Shown one piece after another: positions 50,638-58,789 of a DNA stretch of 64,000 nt. The stretch comes from JAYODW01 sp038116745 (GTDB taxonomy: Bacteria; Pseudomonadota; Gammaproteobacteria; Ga0077536): assembly GCA_038116745.1 (NCBI GenBank), contig JAYODW010000025.1, forward strand, positions 11,418-75,417, written 5' to 3'. The position numbers and the translations under genes are program-made. The notes below the pieces were generated by a model, which worked only from the letters and a program-made list of their open reading frames with translations, was not told where the DNA came from and ran no database searches. Numbering within the stretch: position 1 is the stretch's first letter; the number at the start of each line of letters is the position of its first letter.

Positions 50638-51210
50638 GTGGACGCGCCCGGCGTTGCGCTCATAGTCGGGCTCGGCAATCCCGGCCCCGGACACGAGGGT
50701 GACCGGCACAACGCCGGTTTCTGGTTTATCGATGCCCTGTGCAATGCGCAGGGCATCGAATTGCGCGAAGAGACGCGCTTCAAGGGTCTGCTGGGCCGGG
50801 CAGCCTCCGGGCTCCGAGTACTCAAGCCTCTGACTTTTATGAACGCTTCGGGCGAGAGCGTTGCGGCCTGTGCGGCTTATTTCCGCATAGCGCCGGCGGC
50901 GGTTGTCGTGGTGCACGATGAACTTGATCTCGATGCGGGTCGTGTACGCCTCAAACGCGGCGGCGGACACGGCGGACATAATGGTCTGCGCAGCATCGAT
51001 CGTCTGTTAGGCAGCGCCGATTACCTGCGGATCCGCCTCGGTATCGGGCATCCGGGCTCCGCGGCCGCGGTTACCGGCTATGTGCTCGGGCGCCCCCCTG
51101 CGGCCGAGCGCGATGCCATCGGGCAGGCGATCAGCTGCACGCTGGACGAGCTGGCTAATATTGTGGATGGCCGTTTCGACCGCGCGATGAATACTTTGAA
51201 TCAACGCTGA
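50638..51210 (+). CDS. pth: Peptidyl-tRNA hydrolase Pth
   Basis: 190 residues from a GTG. Motifs VGLGNPGPGHEGDRHNAGFW with catalytic H24 and N13, FMNASGESV and VVHDELDLDAGRVRLKRGG are intact. It releases peptides from drop-off peptidyl-tRNA and recycles tRNA. It sits between rplY and ychF as in most relatives. Confidence 0.96.
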   Translation: MDAPGVALIVGLGNPGPGHEGDRHNAGFWFIDALCNAQGIELREETRFKGLLGRAASGLRVLKPLTFMNASGESVAACAAYFRIAPAAVVVVHDELDLDAGRVRLKRGGGHGGHNGLRSIDRLLGSADYLRIRLGIGHPGSAAAVTGYVLGRPPAAERDAIGQAISCTLDELANIVDGRFDRAMNTLNQR

Positions 51211-51234
51211 TGTGTCAGCGCGACAGGGTGCTCC

Positions 51235-52326
51235 ATGGGTTTTAAATGCGGAATCGTCGGACTGCCAAACGTCGGCAAGTCCTCTCTATTCAACGCGCTG
51301 ACCAGCGCCGGCATTGCTGCGGAGAACTATCCTTTCTGCACTATCGAGCCGAACGTCGGCATTGTGCCTGTCCCGGACGATCGACTGCAGCGTCTCGCGG
51401 CTCTGGTGAATCCGGCCAAGACCATCCCGTCCACCATGGAGTTCGTTGATATCGCCGGCCTCGTTGCTGGCGCATCCAAGGGAGAGGGCCTTGGCAACAA
51501 GTTTCTCGCTCATATCCGTGAAACGCAGGCGATCGCCCACGTCGTGCGCTGTTTCGAGGATGAAAATGTTACCCACGTGGCCGGCCGGGTTGACCCCCTG
51601 TCCGACGTAGAAACTATTGAGACCGAGCTCGCGCTCGCAGATCTCGAAACCTGTACGCGCGGAATGGAGCGCGCAGAGAAGCAAGCCAAATCGGGCGATA
51701 AGGTGCAGAAGCTGCGCGCGGATTCCTACCGGATCCTGCTCGATGCGCTGGAAGCGGGGGCACCGGTGAGGACCCTGGCTCTGGATGAGCACACTCAGGC
51801 GCTGGTTAAAGAGATAAGTCTGCTGACCGCCAAGCCGGTGCTGTACATCGCCAACGTCAAAGAGGACGCGCTCGAAGGCGATGCGTGCGCTGCGGCGGTG
51901 GAAAAATTCGCCGCTGAGCGAGGCGCCGAAAGCGTCGTCCTGTGTGCGGCTATCGAGGCGGAGATCTCAGCCCTGCCGGCCGCCGAGCGGGCCGAGTTCC
52001 TCGACGCAGTGGGGCTGGAGGAGCCGGGTCTTAATCGGGTAATCCGCGCCGGATATCGGCTGTTGGGACTGCAGAGCTACTTCACTGCGGGGCCGAAAGA
52101 GTGTCGCGCCTGGACCGTACGTCATGGCGCTACGGCGCCGCAGGCGGCTGGCGTCATCCATACCGACTTCGAGCGCGGTTTCATCCGGGCGGAAGTCATT
52201 GCCTACGACGACTTCATTGCCTGTGGAGGAGAAGGGAAAGCGCGCGAGCAAGGCAAGCTCCGGGTCGAGGGCAAGGAGTACCTCGTTGCCGACGGCGATG
52301 TGATGCATTTTCGCTTCAACGTCTGA
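51235..52326 (+). CDS. ychF: YchF, OBG-family ATPase
   Basis: 363 residues. P-loop GLPNVGKSSLFNAL, IEPNVGIV, the G3-like DIAGLVAGASKGEGLGNKF, and NVKEDAL in place of the G4 NKxD motif, which explains its ATP rather than GTP preference. A TGS domain closes the chain (VRHGATAPQAAGVIHTDFE). It binds ribosomes and affects oxidative-stress responses. An inverted repeat, ATCTCTG/CAGAGAT, lies 14 bases after the stop without a T-tract. Confidence 0.96.
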   Translation: MGFKCGIVGLPNVGKSSLFNALTSAGIAAENYPFCTIEPNVGIVPVPDDRLQRLAALVNPAKTIPSTMEFVDIAGLVAGASKGEGLGNKFLAHIRETQAIAHVVRCFEDENVTHVAGRVDPLSDVETIETELALADLETCTRGMERAEKQAKSGDKVQKLRADSYRILLDALEAGAPVRTLALDEHTQALVKEISLLTAKPVLYIANVKEDALEGDACAAAVEKFAAERGAESVVLCAAIEAEISALPAAERAEFLDAVGLEEPGLNRVIRAGYRLLGLQSYFTAGPKECRAWTVRHGATAPQAAGVIHTDFERGFIRAEVIAYDDFIACGGEGKAREQGKLRVEGKEYLVADGDVMHFRFNV

Positions 52327-52439
52327 GCGCCGCGTCGCGATCTCTGCAACAGAGATGATCGTAGGTGCGTTAGACAACCTGGAAAAAAACGGGCCGAGCT
52401 GACGCCAGGCTGGGCGGTCGCCATTGATAAGCGCAAGCG

Positions 52440-52640
52440 GGAAAAAGGTGTTCTCCACAATGCCGGCGCTGACCGTAATCTTGAACCAGGGGTTCAAGAT
52501 CGGAACGTCTCAGGGCAATTCAGGCTTTCTGCTCAGAGGCAGACCTGCACAACATCGCTGAATGATCAGTTCCTGGTTTTAAGGTCTTATAGGCTCAAAG
52601 ATTGTCGGGTCAGTGGTCGCACAAAGCAGAGAACACCAGA
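52440..52640 (-). ncRNA. ssrS: 6S RNA
   Basis: On the minus strand the 5' arm GGTGTTCTC (52637-52629) pairs perfectly with the 3' arm GAGAACACC (52455-52447), leaving a long RNA of about 190 bases with a large internal bubble, the 6S shape. Conserved pieces appear in the right order: CCACTGACCC and TTTGAGCCTATAA near the 5' side, then the hairpin CTTGAACC/GGTTCAAG (52478-52500), then TTACGGTCAGCGCCGGCAT as in E. coli ssrS. A T-run (TTTTTC) follows the 3' arm. It lies downstream of zapA, its conserved place. 6S RNA binds sigma-70 RNA polymerase in stationary phase. Ends are approximate. Confidence 0.88.
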
Positions 52641-52644
52641 CGCG

Positions 52645-52673
52645 ATCGTACCCGCTACTGTCACAGAGCGGAA
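52645..52673 (-). promoter_or_regulatory. Candidate promoter of 6S RNA
   Basis: Minus strand TTCCGC (52668-52673), 17-base spacer, TACGAT (52645-52650), ending a few bases before the predicted 6S 5' end. The -35 is weak. 6S could also be made by processing of a zapA transcript. Confidence 0.4.
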
Positions 52674-52722
52674 CTGTCTGCAGTTTACTTTGACGGATGC
52701 GCGCGGAGCGCCGCGGCACTGA

Positions 52723-53055
52723 TCAGAGGACCGGTGCTGTATCGTCTTCGAGCAGCGGGCTCTGGCCCAGCGCTTCGGTGATTTTGGAAAGCATTCGTGA
52801 GATCCCGGCGTCGATATCGCTCGATGCGGTTTCTTTCCCGCGGCGGTATTCGAGGTACTCGTTAGCGATGTTGAGCGCTGCCATGACCGCGATGCGCTCA
52901 TTGCCGATCACCTTGCCGTTATCGCGCTGTTCGATCATCTTGCGGTTGAGATATTCAACCGAATTGAACAGAGCCTCCCGCTCATTCTCCCGACAGCCGA
53001 CCAGGTATTCCTTATCGAAGATGCTGACGGTGATTGGTTTCATGTCTTCGCTCAT
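52723..53055 (-). CDS. zapA: ZapA, cell division protein
   Basis: 110 residues from the ATG overlapping the previous stop (TGATG). Globular N-terminal part with ITVSIFDKEYLVGCRENE, then a helix with NERIAVMAALNIANEYLEYR, the hallmark of ZapA, and an acidic tail. It cross-links FtsZ filaments at the division site. It follows the coiled-coil gene and precedes 6S RNA, the conserved order. Confidence 0.94.
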   Translation of the reverse strand: MSEDMKPITVSIFDKEYLVGCRENEREALFNSVEYLNRKMIEQRDNGKVIGNERIAVMAALNIANEYLEYRRGKETASSDIDAGISRMLSKITEALGQSPLLEDDTAPVL

Positions 53056-53276
53056 CAACGGCTCTCCATCGCTTTCAGGCGCGCGATCATGGCTTCCACG
53101 CGCGTGCGTGCCATTTCGGTTTTCTCGATCAGAGAAGCTCGCTCTGCGGTGAGCGAGGCCTGCTGCGAGCGCAGCGCCTGATTTTCCGTAGCCAGGGTCT
53201 CTACAGTGCGGATCAGGTCGTCTACCCGCTTCTCGAGAGAGGCAATATCAAGGCGTTCGGTGGCGTCGGAACTCAT
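53055..53276 (-). CDS. Small coiled-coil protein (TIGR02449 type, ZapB-like)
   Basis: 73 residues, almost entirely heptad repeats (LEKRVDDLIRTVETLATENQ), ending LKAMESR. It matches the small family regularly encoded before zapA. ZapB in E. coli is a similar-sized coiled coil that works with ZapA at the Z-ring, so a division role is inferred. Its ATG follows a good TTGACC/TATAGT promoter, and its stop overlaps the zapA ATG. Confidence 0.82.
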   Translation of the reverse strand: MSSDATERLDIASLEKRVDDLIRTVETLATENQALRSQQASLTAERASLIEKTEMARTRVEAMIARLKAMESR

Positions 53277-53317
53277 GACAGAGGCGGGATAATGTCGGCC
53301 TGGATGAAACGCGTGGG

Positions 53318-53347
53318 ACTATAGAACCCCGGGGACAGGACGGTCAA
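53318..53347 (-). promoter_or_regulatory. Promoter of the coiled-coil gene and zapA
   Basis: Minus strand TTGACC (53342-53347), 18-base spacer, TATAGT (53318-53323), 41 bases before the ATG. Both hexamers match consensus in five of six positions. Confidence 0.55.
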
Positions 53348-53383
53348 CACAACAGCAGCGGCCGCGTGCAAGGACTGCGGCTA

Positions 53384-53412
53384 TTCAGTGCCGGCCGAGC
53401 CCATGGGATAAT
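53384..53412 (+). promoter_or_regulatory. Candidate promoter of ygfB-pepP-ubiH-ubiI
   Basis: Plus strand TTCAGT (53384-53389), 17-base spacer, GATAAT (53407-53412), 42 bases before the ygfB GTG. The -10 is good and the -35 weak. Confidence 0.4.
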
Positions 53413-53454
53413 TTTCCTTCGCTTCTGGCGCACAGAAACAGAGCACTCTGCCCA

Positions 53455-54024
53455 GTGAACGATACGGTTTACGACGATCTCTCGTTGGTATTTGCCGAGC
53501 TGAAATCCGATCTCTCCATTGAGGAGGGACACGGCGCGCTGTGCGGATTGCTCTGCGTCGGCAGGACTTTTGATATCGCCGCGTGGCTGACCTACTTGAC
53601 GGGTAACTCGCGTCTCGACGGTCTGCGTCTCAGCGAGAACGCAGCGCGACGGATGGACGCAGTGACGCAGACGGTCTACGCAGCGCTGATCAGCGACGAG
53701 TACGAATTCGATCTTCTGCTGCCGGGCGATGACGCGGACCTGGCGGAACGTACCCGCGCGCTTGCGGTGTGGTGCCAGGGATTTCTGTCGGGGCTGGGTC
53801 TCGGCGGTTCCCTTCAGGGTATCGAGGATCATGAGGACGTGCAGGGTTTCCTGCGCGACGTTGAGCGTATGTCCCGGGTTGCAGAGCTCGCAGAGGGAGA
53901 TGAGTCGGACGAGCAGGCCTGGCTTGAGGTTACTGAGTACGCCCGCCTCGGGGTGATGATGGTCGCCGGAGAGCTGCAGGCGCTGGCCAGCGAAGCTGCA
54001 AACGATGAGCGCCAGCTGCATTGA
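53455..54024 (+). CDS. ygfB: UPF0149 protein YgfB
   Basis: 189 residues from a GTG. Typical YgfB segments: EEGHGALCGLLCVGRTFD and WCQGFLSGLGLGGSL, then YARLGVMMVAGEL. In Pseudomonas YgfB has been linked to control of ampDh3 and beta-lactam resistance; in general the function is open. It is the first gene before pepP and divergent from zapA, as in E. coli. Confidence 0.93.
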   Translation: MNDTVYDDLSLVFAELKSDLSIEEGHGALCGLLCVGRTFDIAAWLTYLTGNSRLDGLRLSENAARRMDAVTQTVYAALISDEYEFDLLLPGDDADLAERTRALAVWCQGFLSGLGLGGSLQGIEDHEDVQGFLRDVERMSRVAELAEGDESDEQAWLEVTEYARLGVMMVAGELQALASEAANDERQLH

Positions 54025-54145
54025 CCACGTGTGCGGCGCCGGCGCTGGTTCTGCGTGACGCGTGGCGTTACTCCGGAGATCGCCGCCGCTGGGCGTTGGT
54101 GCCTTGAACAAGCATGAACAGTAAATACTTTGGACAGGTGGGCTG

Positions 54146-55465
54146 ATGGAAAAGCGTGAATTTGCACGTCGTCGCAAACGACTGATGGACATGATCGAGC
54201 CTGACTCGATCGTTATCCAACCGAATGCGCCGGAGCGGATCCGGAATCGCGACGTGCACTACGCCTATCGCGGTGACAGCGACTTCTTTTATCTCAGCGG
54301 GTTTCCCGAGCCTGAGTCGGTAGCGGTCCTGGTGCCGGGCAGGCCGCTCGGTGAATACCTCCTGTTCTGTCGCGAAAAGGATGAGAGTGCAGAGATCTGG
54401 CACGGTCGCCGTGCCGGCCTGGAGGGTGCCTGTGAGGTCTACGGGGCGGACGACGCGTTTCCCATTACCGATCTGGACGACATCCTGCCGGGGCTGCTGG
54501 AAAACAAAGCACGCATCTACTACACGATGGGACGCTATGCGGATTTCGATCAGCGTCTGGTCGGCTGGTTGAACCGCGTTTCGTCGATGAACCGGGCTGG
54601 CGTGCACGCGCCGGACCAGTTCGTCTCACTCGGGCATGTGGTGCACGAGATGCGTCTGTTCAAAAGCAGCAAAGAGCTGTCGGTCATGCGGCGTGCGGCG
54701 AAGATCACCACCGAGGCGCATCGCCGGGCGATGGAGATCTGCCGTCCCGGCATGAAGGAGTATCAGATCGAAGCCGAGCTGGTGCACTGCTTCATGCAGC
54801 ACGGTGCGCGTGACGCGGCCTATCCTTCGATCGTGGGCAGTGGCGCTAACGGCTGCATCCTGCACTACATTGATAACGACGCCACGATGAAAGATGGCGA
54901 TCTGCTGCTCATCGATGCCGGGGCGGAATACGACTATTACGCGAGTGACGTGACTCGAACCTTCCCGGTGAACGGCGCGTTCAGCGAGCAGCAGCGGCTC
55001 GCTTATGAAGTGGTTCTCGAAGCCCAGGCCGCCGCCATCGCCGAAGTCCAGCCGGGGAACGGCTGGAACGAACCGCACGAGGCTGCGGTCGAGGTCCTCA
55101 CCCGGGGGCTGATTGATCTCGGAATCCTCAAAGGGCGGCTGCGCAAACTGATCGATAGCGAGGCGTACCGTCCCTACTACATGCACAAGACCGGTCACTG
55201 GCTGGGCATGGACGTGCACGACGTGGGCGACTACAAGCTGTCCAATGACTGGCGGGTCTTCGAGCCGGGCATGGTGACTACCGTTGAGCCCGGGCTCTAC
55301 CTGTCGGCCGCGATCAAAGATCTCGCGCCCGAGTGGTGGAATATCGGGATTCGGATCGAGGATGACGTGCTGGTGACAGAAACCGGGCACGAGGTACTGA
55401 CCATAGAGGCGCCGAAAGCAGTCGAAGACATCGAGGCGTTGATGCAGGAATCCAGTGCCGCCTGA
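54146..55465 (+). CDS. pepP: Xaa-Pro aminopeptidase PepP
   Basis: 439 residues. The creatinase-like N-terminal domain (RNRDVHYAYRGDSDFFYLSG) is followed by the pita-bread domain. Its metal ligands are visible in LLIDAGAEYDYYASDVTRTF (two aspartates), HKTGHWLGMDVHDVG (histidine), VTTVEPGLYL (glutamate) and IGIRIEDDVLV (glutamate). It removes N-terminal residues preceding proline, with two manganese ions, in the cytoplasm. It overlaps the next FAD gene by 11 bases. Confidence 0.96.
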   Translation: MEKREFARRRKRLMDMIEPDSIVIQPNAPERIRNRDVHYAYRGDSDFFYLSGFPEPESVAVLVPGRPLGEYLLFCREKDESAEIWHGRRAGLEGACEVYGADDAFPITDLDDILPGLLENKARIYYTMGRYADFDQRLVGWLNRVSSMNRAGVHAPDQFVSLGHVVHEMRLFKSSKELSVMRRAAKITTEAHRRAMEICRPGMKEYQIEAELVHCFMQHGARDAAYPSIVGSGANGCILHYIDNDATMKDGDLLLIDAGAEYDYYASDVTRTFPVNGAFSEQQRLAYEVVLEAQAAAIAEVQPGNGWNEPHEAAVEVLTRGLIDLGILKGRLRKLIDSEAYRPYYMHKTGHWLGMDVHDVGDYKLSNDWRVFEPGMVTTVEPGLYLSAAIKDLAPEWWNIGIRIEDDVLVTETGHEVLTIEAPKAVEDIEALMQESSAA

Positions 55466-56648
55466 GACCGACTGCGTCGTTGTCGGCGCCGGATTGGTCG
55501 GTTCGATCGCTGCCCTCGGACTTGCGCAGGAAGGCCGCCAGGTCACTGTGCTCGAGTCCCGCCCGGGGGCTGTCGCTGCGGGTGAAGATGTGCGTGGCCT
55601 GGTCCTGTCGGCGCCGTCGGTCGATATCCTTCGCACGCTCAATCTGTGGCCAGCGCTGGCCCCTCTGGCGCAGCCGGTGACGGCCATCCGGATCAGCCAG
55701 CGCGGCGTTTTCGGCGCGACATGGTTACGCGCCGAGGAAAGCGGCCTTCCCGCCCTGGGCTGGTGTTGTCCAGCTGACCGGCTGCAGCAGGCGCTCCACC
55801 AGGCGCTCGAGAGCAGTGCCGGGGTTGCGGTGCACTGGGGCACCGAGTTCGTTGACTATGCACCAGCGAGTGACGCAGTCAGCGTGGCTTTTCGTAACGC
55901 CAGCGGAACGGGCCGCCTGGACAGCCGGCTGCTCATCGGCGCGGACGGATCGGCCTCAGCGGTCCGTGCCGCAGCGGCTATTGAGGTGGAGCGCTTTGAT
56001 TATCAGCAGCAGGCGATTGTGGCGAGCGTTGCGGCGGAGTCGCCGCAGCCGGGCGTGGCTTATGAGCATTTCACGGCGGAAGGACCGCTTGCGCTGCTGC
56101 CGCAGGAAGGCGGGCGCTATGTTTCCGTCCAGTGTCTGAGTGACGCCCGCGCAGCGCAGGCGCTGGCGCTCGGGGATCACGCCTATGAGACCCTGCTCCT
56201 GCGCCGGTTTGGAACTCGCCTCGGGCGGCTGCACGGACTTGGCCGCCGTCGTGCTCACGGGCTGGTGCGGGTGCGCGCAAAACGCGTGCATGCGCCGCGG
56301 CTGGTACTGCTGGGCAACGCGGCGCATACCGTCCATCCGAATGCGGCGCAGGGTCTCAACCTGGGACTGCGGGACGCTGCGCACCTGCGGTCTTTGCTGG
56401 CTGATCAGCAGGATCCCGGCAGCAGCGCGTTGCTGCAGAGCTATGCGCAGAGCCGGCGGCAGGACCAGCGCTTTGTAAGCAGCTTCACAGATCTGCTGGC
56501 GCAGGGCTTCCGCTCGCCGCTGACTCCGGCTCGGGTTGTGCGCACCCTGGCGCTCAGGGCAGTGGGCCATTCCGGTGTGCTGCGTAAACGTTTGGTCAGC
56601 AGCCTGAATGGCACGCACAGCTCCCGAGCTCATGGAGGTGCTGGGTGA
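55455..56648 (+). CDS. ubiH: UbiH-type FAD-dependent hydroxylase
   Basis: 397 residues from a GTG. FAD motif VVVGAGLVGSIAALGLA, the central LIGADGSASAVR and the GNAAHTVHPNAAQGLNLGL segment. Family members such as UbiH/UbiI/UbiF carry PxAGQGFNLG here; this protein has AAQGLNLG, a small change at a flavin-contacting loop. It should hydroxylate the ubiquinone ring in the membrane-associated Ubi complex. Position after pepP fits UbiH, but the exact ring position cannot be read from sequence. Confidence 0.82.
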   Translation: MPPETDCVVVGAGLVGSIAALGLAQEGRQVTVLESRPGAVAAGEDVRGLVLSAPSVDILRTLNLWPALAPLAQPVTAIRISQRGVFGATWLRAEESGLPALGWCCPADRLQQALHQALESSAGVAVHWGTEFVDYAPASDAVSVAFRNASGTGRLDSRLLIGADGSASAVRAAAAIEVERFDYQQQAIVASVAAESPQPGVAYEHFTAEGPLALLPQEGGRYVSVQCLSDARAAQALALGDHAYETLLLRRFGTRLGRLHGLGRRRAHGLVRVRAKRVHAPRLVLLGNAAHTVHPNAAQGLNLGLRDAAHLRSLLADQQDPGSSALLQSYAQSRRQDQRFVSSFTDLLAQGFRSPLTPARVVRTLALRAVGHSGVLRKRLVSSLNGTHSSRAHGGAG

Positions 56649-57886
56649 GCGCCCCGGTCGTCACGGTGGTGGGTGGCGGCATCGTCGGTCTCACGGTGGG
56701 CGCGCTGTTCGCCCGCGCGGGCGTACCGACCTGTCTGATTGAGCCGGATAGTCCGCCTGAATTTCCTGACGGTGATTTCGCCCTGCGGAATTACGCTGTT
56801 TCGCCGGGTGCGGCGCGTGTGCTGCGGGCGGCTGGCGCCTGGGGTGAGCTGCGCGAAGAGCGGCTGGGTGTGTTTCGCACGATGCGAGTATGGGACGAGG
56901 GCTCCAGCGGCGCGGTTCATTTCGGCACGGCCGGCGATGAGGCGGAGCCGCTCGGATGGATTGTTGAGCATGACAATCTTGCCGCAGCACTGTTCCGCGC
57001 GGCGAGCGGCGCGGGACTCGAGCGGCACAGCGCAAGGCTGCGGGGACTGATCCCGGGAACGCCGCCGGAAGTGGTACTGGAGGACGGTCGCAGCTTCACG
57101 CCGAATCTGGTCGTGGGCGCCGACGGGATGCGCTCGTCGGTGCGAGCCCAGGCCGGCATCGAATGGCAGGGCGAGCGTTACGGACAGCGGGCGCTGGTCT
57201 GCACTGTGCGCACCCAGCTGCCGCATGAAGCCTGTGCCCGGCAGCGTTTCCTCGCACATGGCCCGCTGGCGATGCTGCCGGGGCCGGATCCCCATCTGAG
57301 CGCCATCGTATGGTCCGCCAGCCTGGCGCGTGCGCTAGCACTGGAAGAGATGTCGGATGAGGCGTTCATGCAGGAGCTCGGCGTCAGCATGGAATGCTGC
57401 CTCGGCCGCATAGAGCACGTGTCGCCCCGGCTGAGCTTCCCTTTGATGCACGGTCGGGCTGCGCGCCTGTGCGCCGAAGGTGTGGCACTGGTCGGCGACG
57501 CCGCCCATGTCATTCACCCGCTCGCCGGACAGGGGCTCAATCTTGGCCTGCTCGATGCTGCGGCCCTGATTGAGTGCCTGCGATCGCCCGGCCCAGCGGC
57601 GTGGCCGCGGCGAGCCGCCCTTGCACGCTACGCGCGCTGGCGCAAAAGCGCGGCCTTCGAATTCTTTGCCATGACCGATGCCCTGCAGCGCCTGTTTGCG
57701 CTGACTGTGCCACCCGTGACCCGGGTGCGCGGCTGGGGAATGCATCTCACCGACCGCTGCGCGCTGCTCAAGCGCTGGTTGTCCGCCCAGGCGCTGGGCG
57801 CTGGCGGGGATGCCCCGGAAATCGCGCGGATCGGGCTGACCGATAGTCAGCAGTTCAGATTTTTTTCGGATGCAACTTTCTCATGA
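56645..57886 (+). CDS. ubiI: UbiI/UbiF/VisC-type FAD-dependent hydroxylase
   Basis: 413 residues from a GTG overlapping the ubiH stop. FAD motif VVGGGIVGLTVGALFA, VVGADGMRSSVRAQAG and VGDAAHVIHPLAGQGLNLGL, the last close to the family pattern. Together with the preceding gene it gives the pepP-ubiH-ubiI set in which two related hydroxylases serve different carbons of the ubiquinone ring. UbiI versus UbiF cannot be separated by eye. The stop overlaps the purC ATG by 4 bases. Confidence 0.82.
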   Translation: MSAPVVTVVGGGIVGLTVGALFARAGVPTCLIEPDSPPEFPDGDFALRNYAVSPGAARVLRAAGAWGELREERLGVFRTMRVWDEGSSGAVHFGTAGDEAEPLGWIVEHDNLAAALFRAASGAGLERHSARLRGLIPGTPPEVVLEDGRSFTPNLVVGADGMRSSVRAQAGIEWQGERYGQRALVCTVRTQLPHEACARQRFLAHGPLAMLPGPDPHLSAIVWSASLARALALEEMSDEAFMQELGVSMECCLGRIEHVSPRLSFPLMHGRAARLCAEGVALVGDAAHVIHPLAGQGLNLGLLDAAALIECLRSPGPAAWPRRAALARYARWRKSAAFEFFAMTDALQRLFALTVPPVTRVRGWGMHLTDRCALLKRWLSAQALGAGGDAPEIARIGLTDSQQFRFFSDATFS

Positions 57887-58779
57887 TGGCTTTGCCCACC
57901 GACGCTCTTTACCAGAGCAGCCTCAGCAGTCTGCCGCTCATTCAGCGCGGCAAAGTACGCGACATCTATGCTGTTGATGATGAACATCTGCTGATCGTGA
58001 CGACCGACCGGCTGTCTGCCTTTGACGTCATCCTCCCCGACCCGGTGCCGGGCAAGGGTGCAGTGCTGACCGCCATGTCCAATTTCTGGTTTGCCCGCAT
58101 GGCGCACGTCATCGGTAATCATCTGACGCAGCGTTCTCTCGAGGACGTCCTGCCCTCCGCTGAAGAACGGGCACAGATAGAGGGTCGTGGGATCGTGGTG
58201 CGCAGGCTGAAGCCGCTGCCGATCGAAGCGGTGGCGCGGGGCTACCTCATCGGCTCTGGCTGGAAGGACTATCAGGCGAGTGGTGCGGTCTGCGGTATCG
58301 GACTGCCGACGGGACTGGCGCAGGCGGCACGCTTGCCCGAGCCGATTTTTACCCCGGCGACCAAGGCGGCCGTGGGCGACCATGATGAAAACATTTCTTT
58401 TGATACGGCCTGCGACCTTATCGGTCGGGAGCGCGCAGAGCAGGTCAGGGGTGCGACCCTGCGGATTTACGCTGAAGCCGCGGCCTTCGCGGCGGAAAAG
58501 GGCATCATCATCGCTGACACGAAGTTTGAGTTCGGGCTCGATGAGAACGAAGAGCTGGTGCTGATTGATGAGCTGCTGACACCCGACTCTTCGCGTTTCT
58601 GGCCGGCGGCGGACTACCGCGTCGGCACCAGTCCGCCAAGCTTTGATAAGCAGTTCGTGCGCGACTACCTCGAAACGCTGGACTGGGATAAGCGCGCCCC
58701 TGGCCCCCATCTCCCCGCAGATATTCAGGCGCAGACAGCGGCGAAATATCGTGAGGCGCTGGCGCGTCTGATGGCGTGA
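57883..58779 (+). CDS. purC: SAICAR synthetase PurC (long form)
   Basis: 298 residues, about 60 longer than the E. coli-type enzyme and closer to the eukaryote-like long form. Motifs: LIQRGKVRDIYAVDDEHLLI, RRLKPLPIEAVARGYLIGSG, ATKAAVGDHDENISF and LIDELLTPDSSRFWP. It joins aspartate to CAIR with ATP in purine synthesis. Its overlap with ubiI suggests co-transcription with the quinone genes, a pairing that is positional rather than functional. Confidence 0.95.
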   Translation: MMALPTDALYQSSLSSLPLIQRGKVRDIYAVDDEHLLIVTTDRLSAFDVILPDPVPGKGAVLTAMSNFWFARMAHVIGNHLTQRSLEDVLPSAEERAQIEGRGIVVRRLKPLPIEAVARGYLIGSGWKDYQASGAVCGIGLPTGLAQAARLPEPIFTPATKAAVGDHDENISFDTACDLIGRERAEQVRGATLRIYAEAAAFAAEKGIIIADTKFEFGLDENEELVLIDELLTPDSSRFWPAADYRVGTSPPSFDKQFVRDYLETLDWDKRAPGPHLPADIQAQTAAKYREALARLMA

Positions 58780-58789
58780 GTGCGCCGGC

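Noticed and set aside
52340..52356. Hairpin ATCTCTG/CAGAGAT after ychF as intrinsic terminator
   Set aside because: No T-tract follows on the plus strand, so it is mentioned only with ychF.
54626..55843. Minus-strand open frame opposite pepP and ubiH
   Set aside because: It spans two well-supported genes on the plus strand and shows no recognisable protein features.
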